Source: Thiorhodovibrio winogradskyi
Lineage (GTDB): Bacteria; Pseudomonadota; Gammaproteobacteria; Chromatiales; Chromatiaceae
Length of the DNA stretch: 64,000 bases
Assembly: GCF_036208045.1 (NCBI RefSeq)
Contig: NZ_CP121472.1
Coordinates: 3,111,531-3,175,530 of the forward strand
Direction of reading: 5' to 3'
Each line of letters starts with the position of its first letter. Position 1 is the first letter of the stretch. Position numbers and translations under genes: made by a program. Shown here piece by piece: positions 45,701 through 53,488 of this stretch. Under the pieces are notes generated by a model, which ran no database searches, was not told the DNA's origin, and was given only the letters and a program-made list of their open reading frames with translations.

Positions 45701-46029
45701 AAGGATCCTGCCTCGCCTGTTGGCACCCCCGGCACCTTCCAGCGAAAAGACACCGGCTCGGTTGGCTGGCAACGAAAGCACCCGGCCGCCTCGCGCACCA
45801 AATCCGCCAAGGCCCGACCCAGCACATCAGCGAGAGGCCGGCCGAGCAACTCAGCGACTTCCATCCCCAAATGCAGCCGGCAGCTCGTCGTGGCTTGAGC
45901 AATTTCAAGTCCATCGATGCTCAGCGCCAGAAGCACCCCATGCGGTTGAATCGCGCCCGCGAGGTGAATGGGCTCTGCTTCACAAACACTCAAGTCGAGC
46001 GGCGCTGCCGCTTCAATACCATCACTCAT
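42751..46029 (-). CDS. bacteriophytochrome hybrid histidine kinase
   Basis: This 1092-aa protein contains PAS-GAF-PHY (residues 1-510), an additional PAS domain (about 525-650), a histidine kinase with H-box SHEIRTPLNG (His671) and ATPase lobe (SGPGIPAD, TGLGLSIV), and a C-terminal receiver with LILMDCRMPELDG. Chromophore residues are present: Cys16 (LSVCEAEPIH), IQPHG, PASDIP (Asp215), CHH (297-299). It should absorb red/far-red light with biliverdin and relay phosphate internally. ATG 46029 is preferred; ATG 46071 adds 14 residues of weak character. No heme oxygenase gene is in the window. Confidence 0.92.
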   Translation of the reverse strand: MSDGIEAAAPLDLSVCEAEPIHLAGAIQPHGVLLALSIDGLEIAQATTSCRLHLGMEVAELLGRPLADVLGRALADLVREAAGCFRCQPTEPVSFRWKVPGVPTGEAGSFTGYVHETSTTDGQGLLVLELEPVLEQDMALGDALGEAVRGFSPVRAQGELAKKLQTAAGLFRRLTGYDRVMIYRFDELDWHGEVVAEAKTAALAPYLGLHFPASDIPAQARHLYVVNRTRVIVDANYVPSPLMASPGAPEALSLDLSLSLLRSVSPVHREYMRNLGVAASLTLSLLRDGELWGLIACHHRTPRPISLEVREIADWMAQDLSTQITLSEQNRRRRERAQLKQCREQVLQAMRQGARLHDVVRGPGRAHLLGAVDADGVALVRGREVVLGGQTPPESQVLEILERLRELRPSGMSPLFVTDYLSEHLPDMATWAGQAAGVAMFSLDPASRLTLIWFRGEHLRKITWGGDPDKAVEVSDDGRINPRKSFEQWSQTVRLRSRRWWLEQRQSALELGGLIDIELRKEVEERLRRTEIVLKAAIETIGEGFVVFDAQDCLVHCNQEYLNLYRTSAPFIKPGRGFEEILRYGLARGQYPEAVGREDDWLADRLREHHKDSSETLQQLDDERWLKVRERRTPDGYHVGIRVDVTELHQARLAAESANMAKSRFVATISHEIRTPLNGITGMAQLLARPDVSDDERIDYANTLLNSSLTLLALLNDILDLSKVEAGKFKLDAVHFKPGPFLREIHWLFAESARDKGLDYEVVWNDKPDCFYRADAHRLRQMLSNLVNNAIKFTETGFVRIEGRERLEPDSITSNSQRPLLEFSVIDSGPGIPADRLQDLFQPFSQIGGSTARLYGGTGLGLSIVKRLARLMGGEAGVESEEGQGARFWLRIPVERVSETEVPPLTGGHERGPSLVGSLPTGQARIAARAAQTGRPGDGRPGEESGMDATSQLVEERASSARRGTADTLILVVDDEPTNRKLMRALLTKLNFSVAEADNGQQCLDRLSAGLAPDLILMDCRMPELDGYQATRAIRAAEQKNAGPRVPVIALTAAAYAEDRARALAAGMDDMLAKPVLFDKLSAKLTEWLASA

Positions 46030-46326
46030 TGGCTCGTCCCCGATGCCCCCAGGCAGCTCGCTCAACATCAACGCCAGCGCAAAGATTGTCTAACCGCTGT
46101 TTGCGGCAACCCGATGCCGAACCGCCAGCAAAGGCCAACAAAAGCCGCCCCGATCCATCCCGACCGTCGCATAGGCGCGCGAATGGCAATAAACCATGGA
46201 CAGCGACTGCCGCAAGACACATAATAAACGCCAGTGTCGAGCTTCGCCTAGCCCAATTAAAGTTGGCCGCGCAAGAGAGATCCTCATCGCGAGTCGACAC
46301 CCATCATCGCGCAACCCTCGCACCAC

Positions 46327-46403
46327 GCGCCCGTAGCTCAGTTGGATAGAGTACAGCCCTCCGAAGGCTGGGGTCACAGGTTCGAATCCTGTCGGGCGCG
46401 CCA
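46327..46403 (+). tRNA. tRNA-Arg (anticodon CCG)
   Basis: The 77-base gene folds as a cloverleaf. Acceptor GCGCCCG pairs with CGGGCGC; the D-arm contains AGCTCAGTTGGATAGAG. The anticodon stem CAGCC/GGCTG holds the loop CTCCGAA with anticodon CCG at positions 34-36, decoding CGG. The T-arm has GGTTCGAATCC. CCA is encoded at the 3' end (46401-46403). The discriminator is G. Confidence 0.95.
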
Positions 46404-46541
46404 ATTCAGTCGTTTACAGATCAGCTGATCCATTACCGGCCAGAAGGATGCGAAGAGCGCTTATTACGACCAGCCCTCCCGCATCATCTATTGTCGCTCT
46501 TCCGTCAGGACCAACTCCCCGCGCACCCCACCTTCGCTTGC

Positions 46542-47852
46542 ATGCCAGACCCGCGGGTACTGCTGCAGCTCGCGGATCAGTGCGTGAAATGCGGCTACTG
46601 CCTGCCAGCCTGCCCGACCTTCCGCCTGGAGCGCACCGAGGCAGAATCCCCACGCGGTCGCATTGCCTTGATTCAGGGCTGGCTGACGCAGGACATCCCA
46701 CCTTCGCCAACCTTGTTCCGTCATCTCAATCAGTGCCTTGAGTGCCGCGCCTGCGAGGCTGCCTGCCCTTCCTTGGTCCACTTTGGCACCCTGATGGACG
46801 GCGCGCGCGTGCTAAGGCAGGTGCAAGCCCCCTGGTGGCGACGCTGGCCGCGACAGGCCGTCTTGAGTGTTCTGAGCCAGCCGCGCTGGCTGAAACTGCT
46901 CGCGCCGCTGGGGCCAGTCGCGCGCCTAACCCGCCATGGCTGGCCGCTGCTAGCTCGCTGGCCGCGGTTGGCTTTGCTACAGCGCCTTGGCAGCGCCCTG
47001 CACACACCACGCCAGACGGAAAACGCCTTGAACATTTTCGATTCCAGGCCAGGCGCGGCGGCGCCCGATCCGACTCCGGATCCGGCGCCCGATCCGGCGC
47101 CCGATCCGGCTCCGGCACCGGGCACTGACGACACCCAGCTGGGCTTGTTTCTCGGCTGCATTGCGCGCGGCACCCAGGGCCCCACCATCGACGCCGCGCG
47201 GCGGCTGCTGGCGCGGTTAAGAATCGCCTATCAGGAACCAGCCGCGCAGGGTTGTTGTGGCGCCCTGCTGCGCCATCAGGGCTTCGCCGTTGCGGCCGAG
47301 CACCAGCGCGCACGCAACATTGATGCCTTCAGCGGCCTGACGCTGCTTGGCTTTGCCAGTGCCTGTGTGCTGGAATTACAGGCGAACAAGGCGCTGGATG
47401 CACGCGAGATCTGCCAATTTCTGGCCGACTCACCGGCGCTGGACCAAGCCGCGCTTCTCCCCTTGCCAGCGCGCGTGCTGGTGCATGAGCCCTGCTCGCA
47501 GCGTCTGTTGCCGGGCGGAGCCAGCGCGGTTTACCGGCTGCTCGGGCGAATTCCCGAGCTTGATGTGCAGCCCCTGCCGGGCAACGACAGCTGCTGTGGC
47601 GCGGCCGGAATCTATCTGCTGGAGCATCCGCGCACCGCGCTGGCCCTGCTCGGGCCCAAGCTCGAGGCGCTGCGCCACCTGCGTCCAGATTATCTGGTCA
47701 CCACCAACAGCGGCTGCGCTCTGCATCTGGCCGGCGGCCTGGCGGCCGCGGGTCTTGATATCCCGGTGCTGCACCCGATTGAACTGCTGGAGCAACAGCT
47801 CCGGCCCGAGACACACAGCCACCCAAAAGAGCACCTAATATCCGCATCATGA
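46542..47852 (+). CDS. GlcF-like (Fe-S) oxidase subunit, CCG-domain protein
   Basis: This protein of about 436 aa has two 4Fe-4S motifs near the N-terminus (CVKCGYCLPACPTF and CLECRACEAACP) and two cysteine-rich CCG domains in the C-terminal half (GCCGALLRHQG and SCCGAAGIYLL). The arrangement matches glycolate oxidase subunit GlcF; GlcD and GlcE are not adjacent. A tandem (P-D-P-A)n insertion lies near residues 175-195 between the two halves. ATG 46542 is used; an in-frame TTG at 46491 would add 17 residues. It ends in an overlap with coq7, a pairing that links electron transfer with quinone synthesis. Confidence 0.82.
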   Translation: MPDPRVLLQLADQCVKCGYCLPACPTFRLERTEAESPRGRIALIQGWLTQDIPPSPTLFRHLNQCLECRACEAACPSLVHFGTLMDGARVLRQVQAPWWRRWPRQAVLSVLSQPRWLKLLAPLGPVARLTRHGWPLLARWPRLALLQRLGSALHTPRQTENALNIFDSRPGAAAPDPTPDPAPDPAPDPAPAPGTDDTQLGLFLGCIARGTQGPTIDAARRLLARLRIAYQEPAAQGCCGALLRHQGFAVAAEHQRARNIDAFSGLTLLGFASACVLELQANKALDAREICQFLADSPALDQAALLPLPARVLVHEPCSQRLLPGGASAVYRLLGRIPELDVQPLPGNDSCCGAAGIYLLEHPRTALALLGPKLEALRHLRPDYLVTTNSGCALHLAGGLAAAGLDIPVLHPIELLEQQLRPETHSHPKEHLISAS

Positions 47853-48499
47853 ATCACTCAGCCACACTCAACTGCCCCATCGACCGTGCCATTGTGCAAT
47901 TCGATGCCGCGCTGCGCACCCTGTTTGGCAAGCCGCAGGTGACCGAACGCGACAATCCGGCCAAGGCTTTCCCGGAGATTGAACTCAGCGCCGAGGAACG
48001 CCAGCGGGCCGGGCGCCTGATGCGCGTCAATCACGCCGGCGAGATCTGCGCCCAGGCGCTCTACCAGGGCCAGGCGCTGACCGCGCGCGATGCCGATGTG
48101 CGCGCCAAGCTTGAGCGCTCGGCACTGGAGGAAAACGATCATCTCGCCTGGTGCGACGAGCGCCTGCGCGAACTCGACAGCCGCAAGAGCCTGTTCAACC
48201 CGCTCTGGTTCGGCGGCTCGCTGACCCTGGGCGCCATCGCCGGGCTGAGTGGCGACCAGTGGAGCCTGGGTTTCGTGGTGGAGACCGAGCGCCAGGTCGA
48301 GGACCATCTGGCCGAGCACATTGATCGCCTACCCCTTGCCGACCAGCGCAGTCGGGCCATTCTCGAGCAGATGAAGCGCGATGAGATCCATCACGCCAAT
48401 GTCGCCCGCGATGCCGGCGCGGCTGAACTGCCAACGCCGGTCAAATGGGCGATGAAGGCGGTGTCAAAGGTGATGACCCACGGAGCCTATTGGATCTGA
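47849..48499 (+). CDS. coq7: Coq7 demethoxyubiquinone hydroxylase
   Basis: This 216-aa di-iron hydroxylase catalyses the penultimate step of ubiquinone synthesis. The four-helix bundle ligands are visible as E65 in NHAGEIC, E95-N-D-H98, E in VETERQVEDHL, and the EIHH motif near the C-terminus. The frame starts at ATG 47849 in ATGA overlap with the GlcF-like gene. The protein has the usual length for the bacterial family. Confidence 0.93.
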   Translation: MNHSATLNCPIDRAIVQFDAALRTLFGKPQVTERDNPAKAFPEIELSAEERQRAGRLMRVNHAGEICAQALYQGQALTARDADVRAKLERSALEENDHLAWCDERLRELDSRKSLFNPLWFGGSLTLGAIAGLSGDQWSLGFVVETERQVEDHLAEHIDRLPLADQRSRAILEQMKRDEIHHANVARDAGAAELPTPVKWAMKAVSKVMTHGAYWI

Positions 48500-48578
48500 G
48501 GGAGCATCCAGGGTGCCAACGCCCGCGGCTGGCACCCCGCGGATGGTCACCTGGCGGGAAACTTGCCGGTCGGACTGA

Positions 48579-48623
48579 GCCGATGGGACCGGGCCGATGG
48601 GACCGGGCCGATGGGACCGGGCC
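48579..48623. repeat. 15-base tandem repeat, three copies
   Basis: gccgatgggaccggg is repeated three times (48579-48593, 48594-48608, 48609-48623) with a partial fourth after it, in the convergent gap between coq7 and speD. It is not coding on either strand in any recognisable family. Confidence 0.85.
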
Positions 48624-48661
48624 GATTGGACTGTACTGGCCCGGCTGCTCAAGCGGACTGC

Positions 48662-49510
48662 TCAATCCTCCGGCGTCGCCCGACCCGGCATGGTCCAGCG
48701 TTCTATCTCCCGGCTCAGGTTGCGGCCGTAGAAGATTTCCATCATCTCCCGGCGCACCAGGCGCTGAATGCGCTGGTATTCCTTGTCGGACAACTCAGTG
48801 GCATCGACGCAGAACAAATAGTCATCCAGGCGAAACTCGTTCACCACCATCTTGGTGTGAAACAAATTCTCTTGGTACACATTCACATCGATCATCTGGT
48901 AATTGTTCTTGGTGTCGCGCGACAGATAGTTCTGGATCGAGCTGATATTGTGATCGATAAAATGCTTGCGACCCTTCACATCCCGAGTGAAGCCGCGCAC
49001 GCGATAATCCATGATGACAATATCGGATTCGAGTGAATGAATCAGATAATTCAATGCCTTTAGCGGTGAAATCAAGCCGCAGGTGGATACATCGATATCG
49101 GCACGGAAGGTGCTAATACCATTGTGCGGATGGCTTTCCGGGTAGGTGTGAACCGTGATGTGGCTCTTGTCGAGATGCGCCACCACCGTCTCGGGCAGCG
49201 GACCCGGGGTGGCCGAGTTACAGATGCTCTCGCCGCCGGGGTGTTCCTCGGCGATCAGCATGGTGACCGAGGCGCCCTGCGGATCATAGTCCTGACGCGC
49301 TACATTGAGCACATTGGCGCCGATGATATTGGCGACTTGCGTCAGGATACCCGTCAGGCGCTCGGCATTGTAGGCCTCGTCGATATAGGCGATATAGGCC
49401 GCACGCTGCTCGGGCGAGTCTGTATAGCACACATCGTAGATATTGAAGCTCAGCGACTTCGTCAGGTTGTTGAAGCCATGCAGCTTCAGGCGCTTGAGTG
49501 ACTGCGGCAT
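48662..49510 (-). CDS. speD: S-adenosylmethionine decarboxylase proenzyme
   Basis: This 282-aa protein is of the E. coli SpeD type. The proenzyme cleaves itself between K115 and S116 (in [12 protein letters not shown]), turning the Ser into the pyruvoyl cofactor used to decarboxylate SAM for spermidine synthesis. Length and motifs match the alpha-beta single-chain class. No speE is adjacent. osmC follows on the same strand upstream, with 72 bases between. Confidence 0.93.
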   Translation of the reverse strand: MPQSLKRLKLHGFNNLTKSLSFNIYDVCYTDSPEQRAAYIAYIDEAYNAERLTGILTQVANIIGANVLNVARQDYDPQGASVTMLIAEEHPGGESICNSATPGPLPETVVAHLDKSHITVHTYPESHPHNGISTFRADIDVSTCGLISPLKALNYLIHSLESDIVIMDYRVRGFTRDVKGRKHFIDHNISSIQNYLSRDTKNNYQMIDVNVYQENLFHTKMVVNEFRLDDYLFCVDATELSDKEYQRIQRLVRREMMEIFYGRNLSREIERWTMPGRATPED

Positions 49511-49582
49511 CGACCCCCTCCCAAAAGAGCGCGAAAATTACTCTTCCCAGCGCGGGGAATCAAGAGGATTTGTCAGTTTCGC

Positions 49583-49999
49583 TCAAGCCGGGCGAATTTC
49601 GAAATCGTGCGTCACCCTGGCACTGGCCCCAAGCATGATGGAGGCCGAGCAATATTTCTCGGCACTGAGCTTGATCGCGCGATCGACATGACGCTCGCTC
49701 AGATCATGCCCGGTGACAATGAAATGGGCATGAATACAGGTGAAGACTTTCGGATCGCTCGCGGCGCGCTCGGCCTCCAGCTCCACCACACAGTCAGTCA
49801 CCTGCTGGCGCGCGCGCGTCAGAATCAGCATCACATCGAACTGGGTGCAGCCGCCCATGCCAAGCAGCATCAGCTCCATTGGGCGCATCCCAAGATTGCG
49901 ACCACCAAACTCGGGCGGACCGTCCATCACCAGCGCATGACCGGATTCGGACTCGGCCATCATCGCCACCCCTTCGACCCACTTGACCCGTGCCTTCAT
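49583..49999 (-). CDS. OsmC-family peroxiredoxin-like protein
   Basis: This 138-aa protein is of the OsmC/Ohr fold. The two reactive cysteines are present: C51 in GMGGCTQFDVM and C117 in EKYCSAS. Family members reduce organic hydroperoxides, though many OsmC-like proteins have unclear roles. ATG 49999 (MKARVKW) is preferred over an upstream start that lacks family similarity. It lies between speD and the divergent crp gene. Confidence 0.88.
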   Translation of the reverse strand: MKARVKWVEGVAMMAESESGHALVMDGPPEFGGRNLGMRPMELMLLGMGGCTQFDVMLILTRARQQVTDCVVELEAERAASDPKVFTCIHAHFIVTGHDLSERHVDRAIKLSAEKYCSASIMLGASARVTHDFEIRPA

Positions 50000-50197
50000 C
50001 GACCAACCCCCTATGCAAAAGACGCTTGTGATCATCGCTGAAACTTGTCAGCCCATTTTGGTTCTGCAAAATATCGGCAATTGCGTAATAGTTAGCACCG
50101 AGGAGCGCATTGTTGCGGATACCGGATACTTGGAGCCCACCAACCGCGCACAGCATTCGTCTCCCAGACTCACACCACCATCACCCAAGGAATCCCG

Positions 50198-50860
50198 ATG
50201 CCAGACTACGTCCCGCCGCACGAGCCCGAATGGCTTGCTCCTTTTTTGAGCTATTCCCATGTCAAAAGCTATCCCAAGCGAGTCGATGTCCTGCGCCCAG
50301 GCACCCCAGCCGAGACCATGTACTATCTGGTCGAAGGCTCGGTCGCCGCGCTCATCGAGGATGACGACAATCATGAGATCACCCTCGCCTACATCAACCG
50401 TGGCGAGTTCATTGGCGAGATGGGACTGTTTTCCAACGCGGTCCCGAATCCGGAGCAACGCTCAGTGACGGTGCGCACCCGGGTGCCCTGTCGCATTGCC
50501 GAGATTTCCTATCAGCGCCTGATCCAACTGCTTGATCGCGAACTCAAACCCCATGCCGTCGGCCTGCTGTTCGCCATCAGCCGCCAGCTCTCGGCGCGAC
50601 TGCGCCAGACCAGCCGCAAGGTCGGCGACCTGGCATTCGTGGATGTCGCCGGGCGCATTGCCAGCGCGCTGCTCGACCTGTGCAAGCAGCCCGATGCCAT
50701 GACCCACCCCGATGGCATGCAGATTCGCATCACCCGCCAAGACATCGGGCGCATGGTCGGCTGCTCGCGCGAGATGGCTGGACGGGTGCTGAAATCACTT
50801 GAACAACAAGGATTCTTGAGCGTCTCGGGCAAAACCATCGTGGTCTTCAACACTCGGTAA
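50198..50860 (+). CDS. crp: cAMP receptor protein (Crp/Vfr)
   Basis: This 220-aa regulator has an N-terminal cyclic-nucleotide domain (GEFIGEMGLF, RTRVPCRIAEISY) and a C-terminal helix-turn-helix (ITRQDIGRMVGCSREMAGRVL) matching Crp/Vfr. It should bind TGTGA-N6-TCACA sites. ATG 50198 follows AAGGAA 6-11 bases upstream. The short 41-base gap to the convergent trpC is typical of this locus in gammaproteobacteria. Confidence 0.9.
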   Translation: MPDYVPPHEPEWLAPFLSYSHVKSYPKRVDVLRPGTPAETMYYLVEGSVAALIEDDDNHEITLAYINRGEFIGEMGLFSNAVPNPEQRSVTVRTRVPCRIAEISYQRLIQLLDRELKPHAVGLLFAISRQLSARLRQTSRKVGDLAFVDVAGRIASALLDLCKQPDAMTHPDGMQIRITRQDIGRMVGCSREMAGRVLKSLEQQGFLSVSGKTIVVFNTR

Positions 50861-50901
50861 ATTGCGCTCCGGACAAGGGTGGACGCGCCGGCGCTGACAC
50901 C

Positions 50902-51702
50902 TCAGGCAAAGAGTATCTTCAGCTGCGCGCCCGGGTCCGAGGCGCGCATGAAGGCCTCGCCCACCAGAAAGGCATGGATGCCGCGCTCGCGCATTAGGCG
51001 CACATCCTCCGGGGTGTGAATGCCGCTTTCGGTCACCAGCAGGCGCTCGCTCGGCACCTGATCGCGCAGCGCCAGAGTCGTCTCGAGCCGCACCTCGAAG
51101 TTACGCAGATCACGGTTATTGATGCCCAGCAGACAGGCCGGCGGCAGCGCCAGCGCGCGTTCCAACTCGGCGGCATCATGCACTTCCACCAGCACATCAA
51201 GCTTCAACTCCAGCGCCAGGGCGGCAAAGTCGCGCAGCCGCGCGTCTTCCAAACAAGCGGTGATCAGCAGCACGCAGTCCGCGCCCAGGGCACGTGCTTC
51301 CGTGATCTGATAGGGGTCAATGATGAAATCCTTGCGCAGGGCCGGCAGGTCGCAGGCCGCGCGCGCCTCCACCAGATATTCATCCGCGCCCTGAAAGAAC
51401 TCGCGATCCGTCAGCACCGACAGACAGGCGGCGCCACCGGCGGCATAACTTTGGGCAATGGCCGCTGGGTCAAAATCCGCGCGCAGCAGCCCCTTGCTGG
51501 GACTGGCTTTTTTGATCTCGGCAATCACCGCCGCCTGGCCGGCCGTGATCCGCGCCCGCAGGGCATCGGCGAAACCGCGCGGTGGCGGAAGATCGCGCAG
51601 GCGAGCGCGCAAGTCCGCAAGCGGGCGCCGGGCCACGCACTCGGCCACCTCGGTGACCTTGCGCGCGACTATGGTCTCAAGAATATCCGGGATCTTTGGC
51701 AT
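50902..51702 (-). CDS. trpC: indole-3-glycerol phosphate synthase
   Basis: This 266-aa TIM-barrel enzyme of tryptophan synthesis has [16 protein letters not shown] with the catalytic Lys, [22 protein letters not shown] and VTESGIHTP in order. It is the last of the clustered trp genes, 5 bases downstream of trpD. The barrel is complete. Confidence 0.95.
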   Translation of the reverse strand: MPKIPDILETIVARKVTEVAECVARRPLADLRARLRDLPPPRGFADALRARITAGQAAVIAEIKKASPSKGLLRADFDPAAIAQSYAAGGAACLSVLTDREFFQGADEYLVEARAACDLPALRKDFIIDPYQITEARALGADCVLLITACLEDARLRDFAALALELKLDVLVEVHDAAELERALALPPACLLGINNRDLRNFEVRLETTLALRDQVPSERLLVTESGIHTPEDVRLMRERGIHAFLVGEAFMRASDPGAQLKILFA

Positions 51703-51707
51703 GGGCT

Positions 51708-52739
51708 TTAAGTCGATGGTCGAAAACTCTGGGTCAGCTCAATCAGCCCTTGCAGCCGGCGGCCGGCCTCGCCGTCAGCCAAGCGGGCGAGCGCCTGTTC
51801 GACCCCGGCGCCAATGCTGTCGGCGCGCCCGGCGGCATAAATGGCGGCGCCGGCATTGAGGGCAACAATATCGCGGGCCGGACCGGGCGCGTTAGCGAAA
51901 ACGGCTTGCAGCAGCTTGAGACTCGCCTCGGGGCCATCGACCCGCAATGCGTCCAGGGGAGCGCGCGTCAGCCCGACATCCTCGGGCGCCAGTTCGTAGT
52001 CGCGGATGCCATCGGCTGTCAACTCCGCGACCCGCGTGGGCGCGGCGATGCTGATCTCATCCAGCCCATCGCGCGAGTGCACCACCAGTGCATGGCGGGC
52101 GCCCAGGCGTTGCAGCACCCCAGCCAGGGCCGGCACCAGATCATCGGCAAAGACACCGAGCACCTGATTGGGCACGCCAGCGGGGTTGGTCAGCGGACCC
52201 AGCACATTAAACAGGGTGCGGGCGCCAAGCTCCCGGCGCGGGCCGATGGCATGTTTCATCGCGGTGTGATGGGCGGGCGCGAACAAAAAGCCCACCCCAA
52301 GCTCGCGCACGCAGCGCGCGACCTGATCGGGGGTGATATCCAGGCGCACGCCGGCCGTCTCGAGCACATCGGCACTGCCAGAGCGCGAGGACACCGAACG
52401 ATTACCATGCTTGGCGACATGGCAGCCGGCGGCGGCAGCGACGAACATGCTGGCGGTGGAGACGTTGAACAGCCCCGCGCAGTCGCCTCCGGTCCCGACA
52501 ATGTCAACGGTAAAGTCCAGTCCGGAGAGGTCCACCCCCACCGCCAGCTCACGCATCACGGCGGCGGCGGCGGCGATCTCCTCCACGCTCTCACCCTTCA
52601 TGCGCAGCGCGACCAGCATGCCGGCCACCTGGGCGTTGGTGGCGGCACCTGTCATGATGGCGCGCATCACCGAGGTCATCTGATCCGCGTCCAGATCCTC
52701 ACCGTCAATGACGCGGGCAATGGCTTGTTTGATATCCAT
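51708..52739 (-). CDS. trpD: anthranilate phosphoribosyltransferase
   Basis: This 343-aa enzyme has the PRPP-binding VGTGGDCAG loop, [14 protein letters not shown] and KHGNRSVSS, and the [21 protein letters not shown] anthranilate-site segment. It converts anthranilate to phosphoribosyl-anthranilate. The trpC gene follows after 5 bases. About 90 bases separate it from trpG upstream. Confidence 0.95.
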   Translation of the reverse strand: MDIKQAIARVIDGEDLDADQMTSVMRAIMTGAATNAQVAGMLVALRMKGESVEEIAAAAAVMRELAVGVDLSGLDFTVDIVGTGGDCAGLFNVSTASMFVAAAAGCHVAKHGNRSVSSRSGSADVLETAGVRLDITPDQVARCVRELGVGFLFAPAHHTAMKHAIGPRRELGARTLFNVLGPLTNPAGVPNQVLGVFADDLVPALAGVLQRLGARHALVVHSRDGLDEISIAAPTRVAELTADGIRDYELAPEDVGLTRAPLDALRVDGPEASLKLLQAVFANAPGPARDIVALNAGAAIYAAGRADSIGAGVEQALARLADGEAGRRLQGLIELTQSFRPST

Positions 52740-52810
52740 GGGCGGGCTCCTGTTCAGCGCGGCAAATGCTTTAGCGCGTCAAAATGCAATTGCCTTCAAT
52801 TCTTTACAGT

Positions 52811-52834
52811 CTTTCAATCTTTCAATCTTTCAAT
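52811..52834. repeat. 8-base tandem repeat (ctttcaat) x3 at the trpG stop
   Basis: Three perfect ctttcaat units (52811-52834) lie between trpD and trpG, and the third contains the trpG stop codon (52830-52832). A variation in copy number would change the trpG-trpD gap without altering either protein much. Confidence 0.7.
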
Positions 52835-53408
52835 CATCAAGAAAATTCCGCAGCAGCTCATGCCCCTGCTGACTGGAAATGGATTCCGGATGAAACTGCA
52901 CCCCTTGCACCGGCCAGTCAGCGTGACGCACGGCCATGATCTCATCGCGTTCGCCCCCGGGGTGCTGGGTCCAGGCTGTCACCTCCAGGCACTTTGGCAG
53001 ACTTTCAGCCTCGATGATCAGCGAATGATAACGCGTCGCCGTGAGCGGATTGGCCAGGCCCGCAAAGACGCCCTGCCCGGCATGATGAATCGGAGAGGTC
53101 TTACCGTGCATCACTTCCCGCGCCCTGACAATGCGCGCGCCAAAGGCCTGCCCAATGGACTGATGCCCGAGGCAGACCCCAAGTAGCGGCACCCGACCCG
53201 CCGCGGCATGAATGAGCGGCACCGAAATCCCCGCCTGATCCGGCGTGCAGGGCCCAGGCGAGATGATAATGCGCTCGGGATTGTGCGCCAGCGCCTGCTC
53301 GACACTGATCTCGTCATTGCGCGCCACATGCACCTCAGCCCCCAACTCCCCCAGATACTGCACCAGGTTGTAAGTAAAGGAGTCGTAGTTGTCGATCATG
53401 AGCAACAT
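52830..53408 (-). CDS. trpG: anthranilate synthase glutamine amidotransferase subunit
   Basis: This 192-aa class I glutamine amidotransferase has [13 protein letters not shown] at the N-terminus, the nucleophile Cys in [11 protein letters not shown], and VQFHPESI with the catalytic His/Glu. It supplies ammonia to TrpE for anthranilate; trpE is not in the window. It may also serve p-aminobenzoate synthesis. It is the first gene of the trpG-trpD-trpC block. Confidence 0.93.
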   Translation of the reverse strand: MLLMIDNYDSFTYNLVQYLGELGAEVHVARNDEISVEQALAHNPERIIISPGPCTPDQAGISVPLIHAAAGRVPLLGVCLGHQSIGQAFGARIVRAREVMHGKTSPIHHAGQGVFAGLANPLTATRYHSLIIEAESLPKCLEVTAWTQHPGGERDEIMAVRHADWPVQGVQFHPESISSQQGHELLRNFLDD

Positions 53409-53488
53409 TTTAATGAACCTACAGGATTTTTACTTGATTTTGTTGTACGTGCCTAAGCACCCTCGCGAACCCCCATTGAGATGGTATC

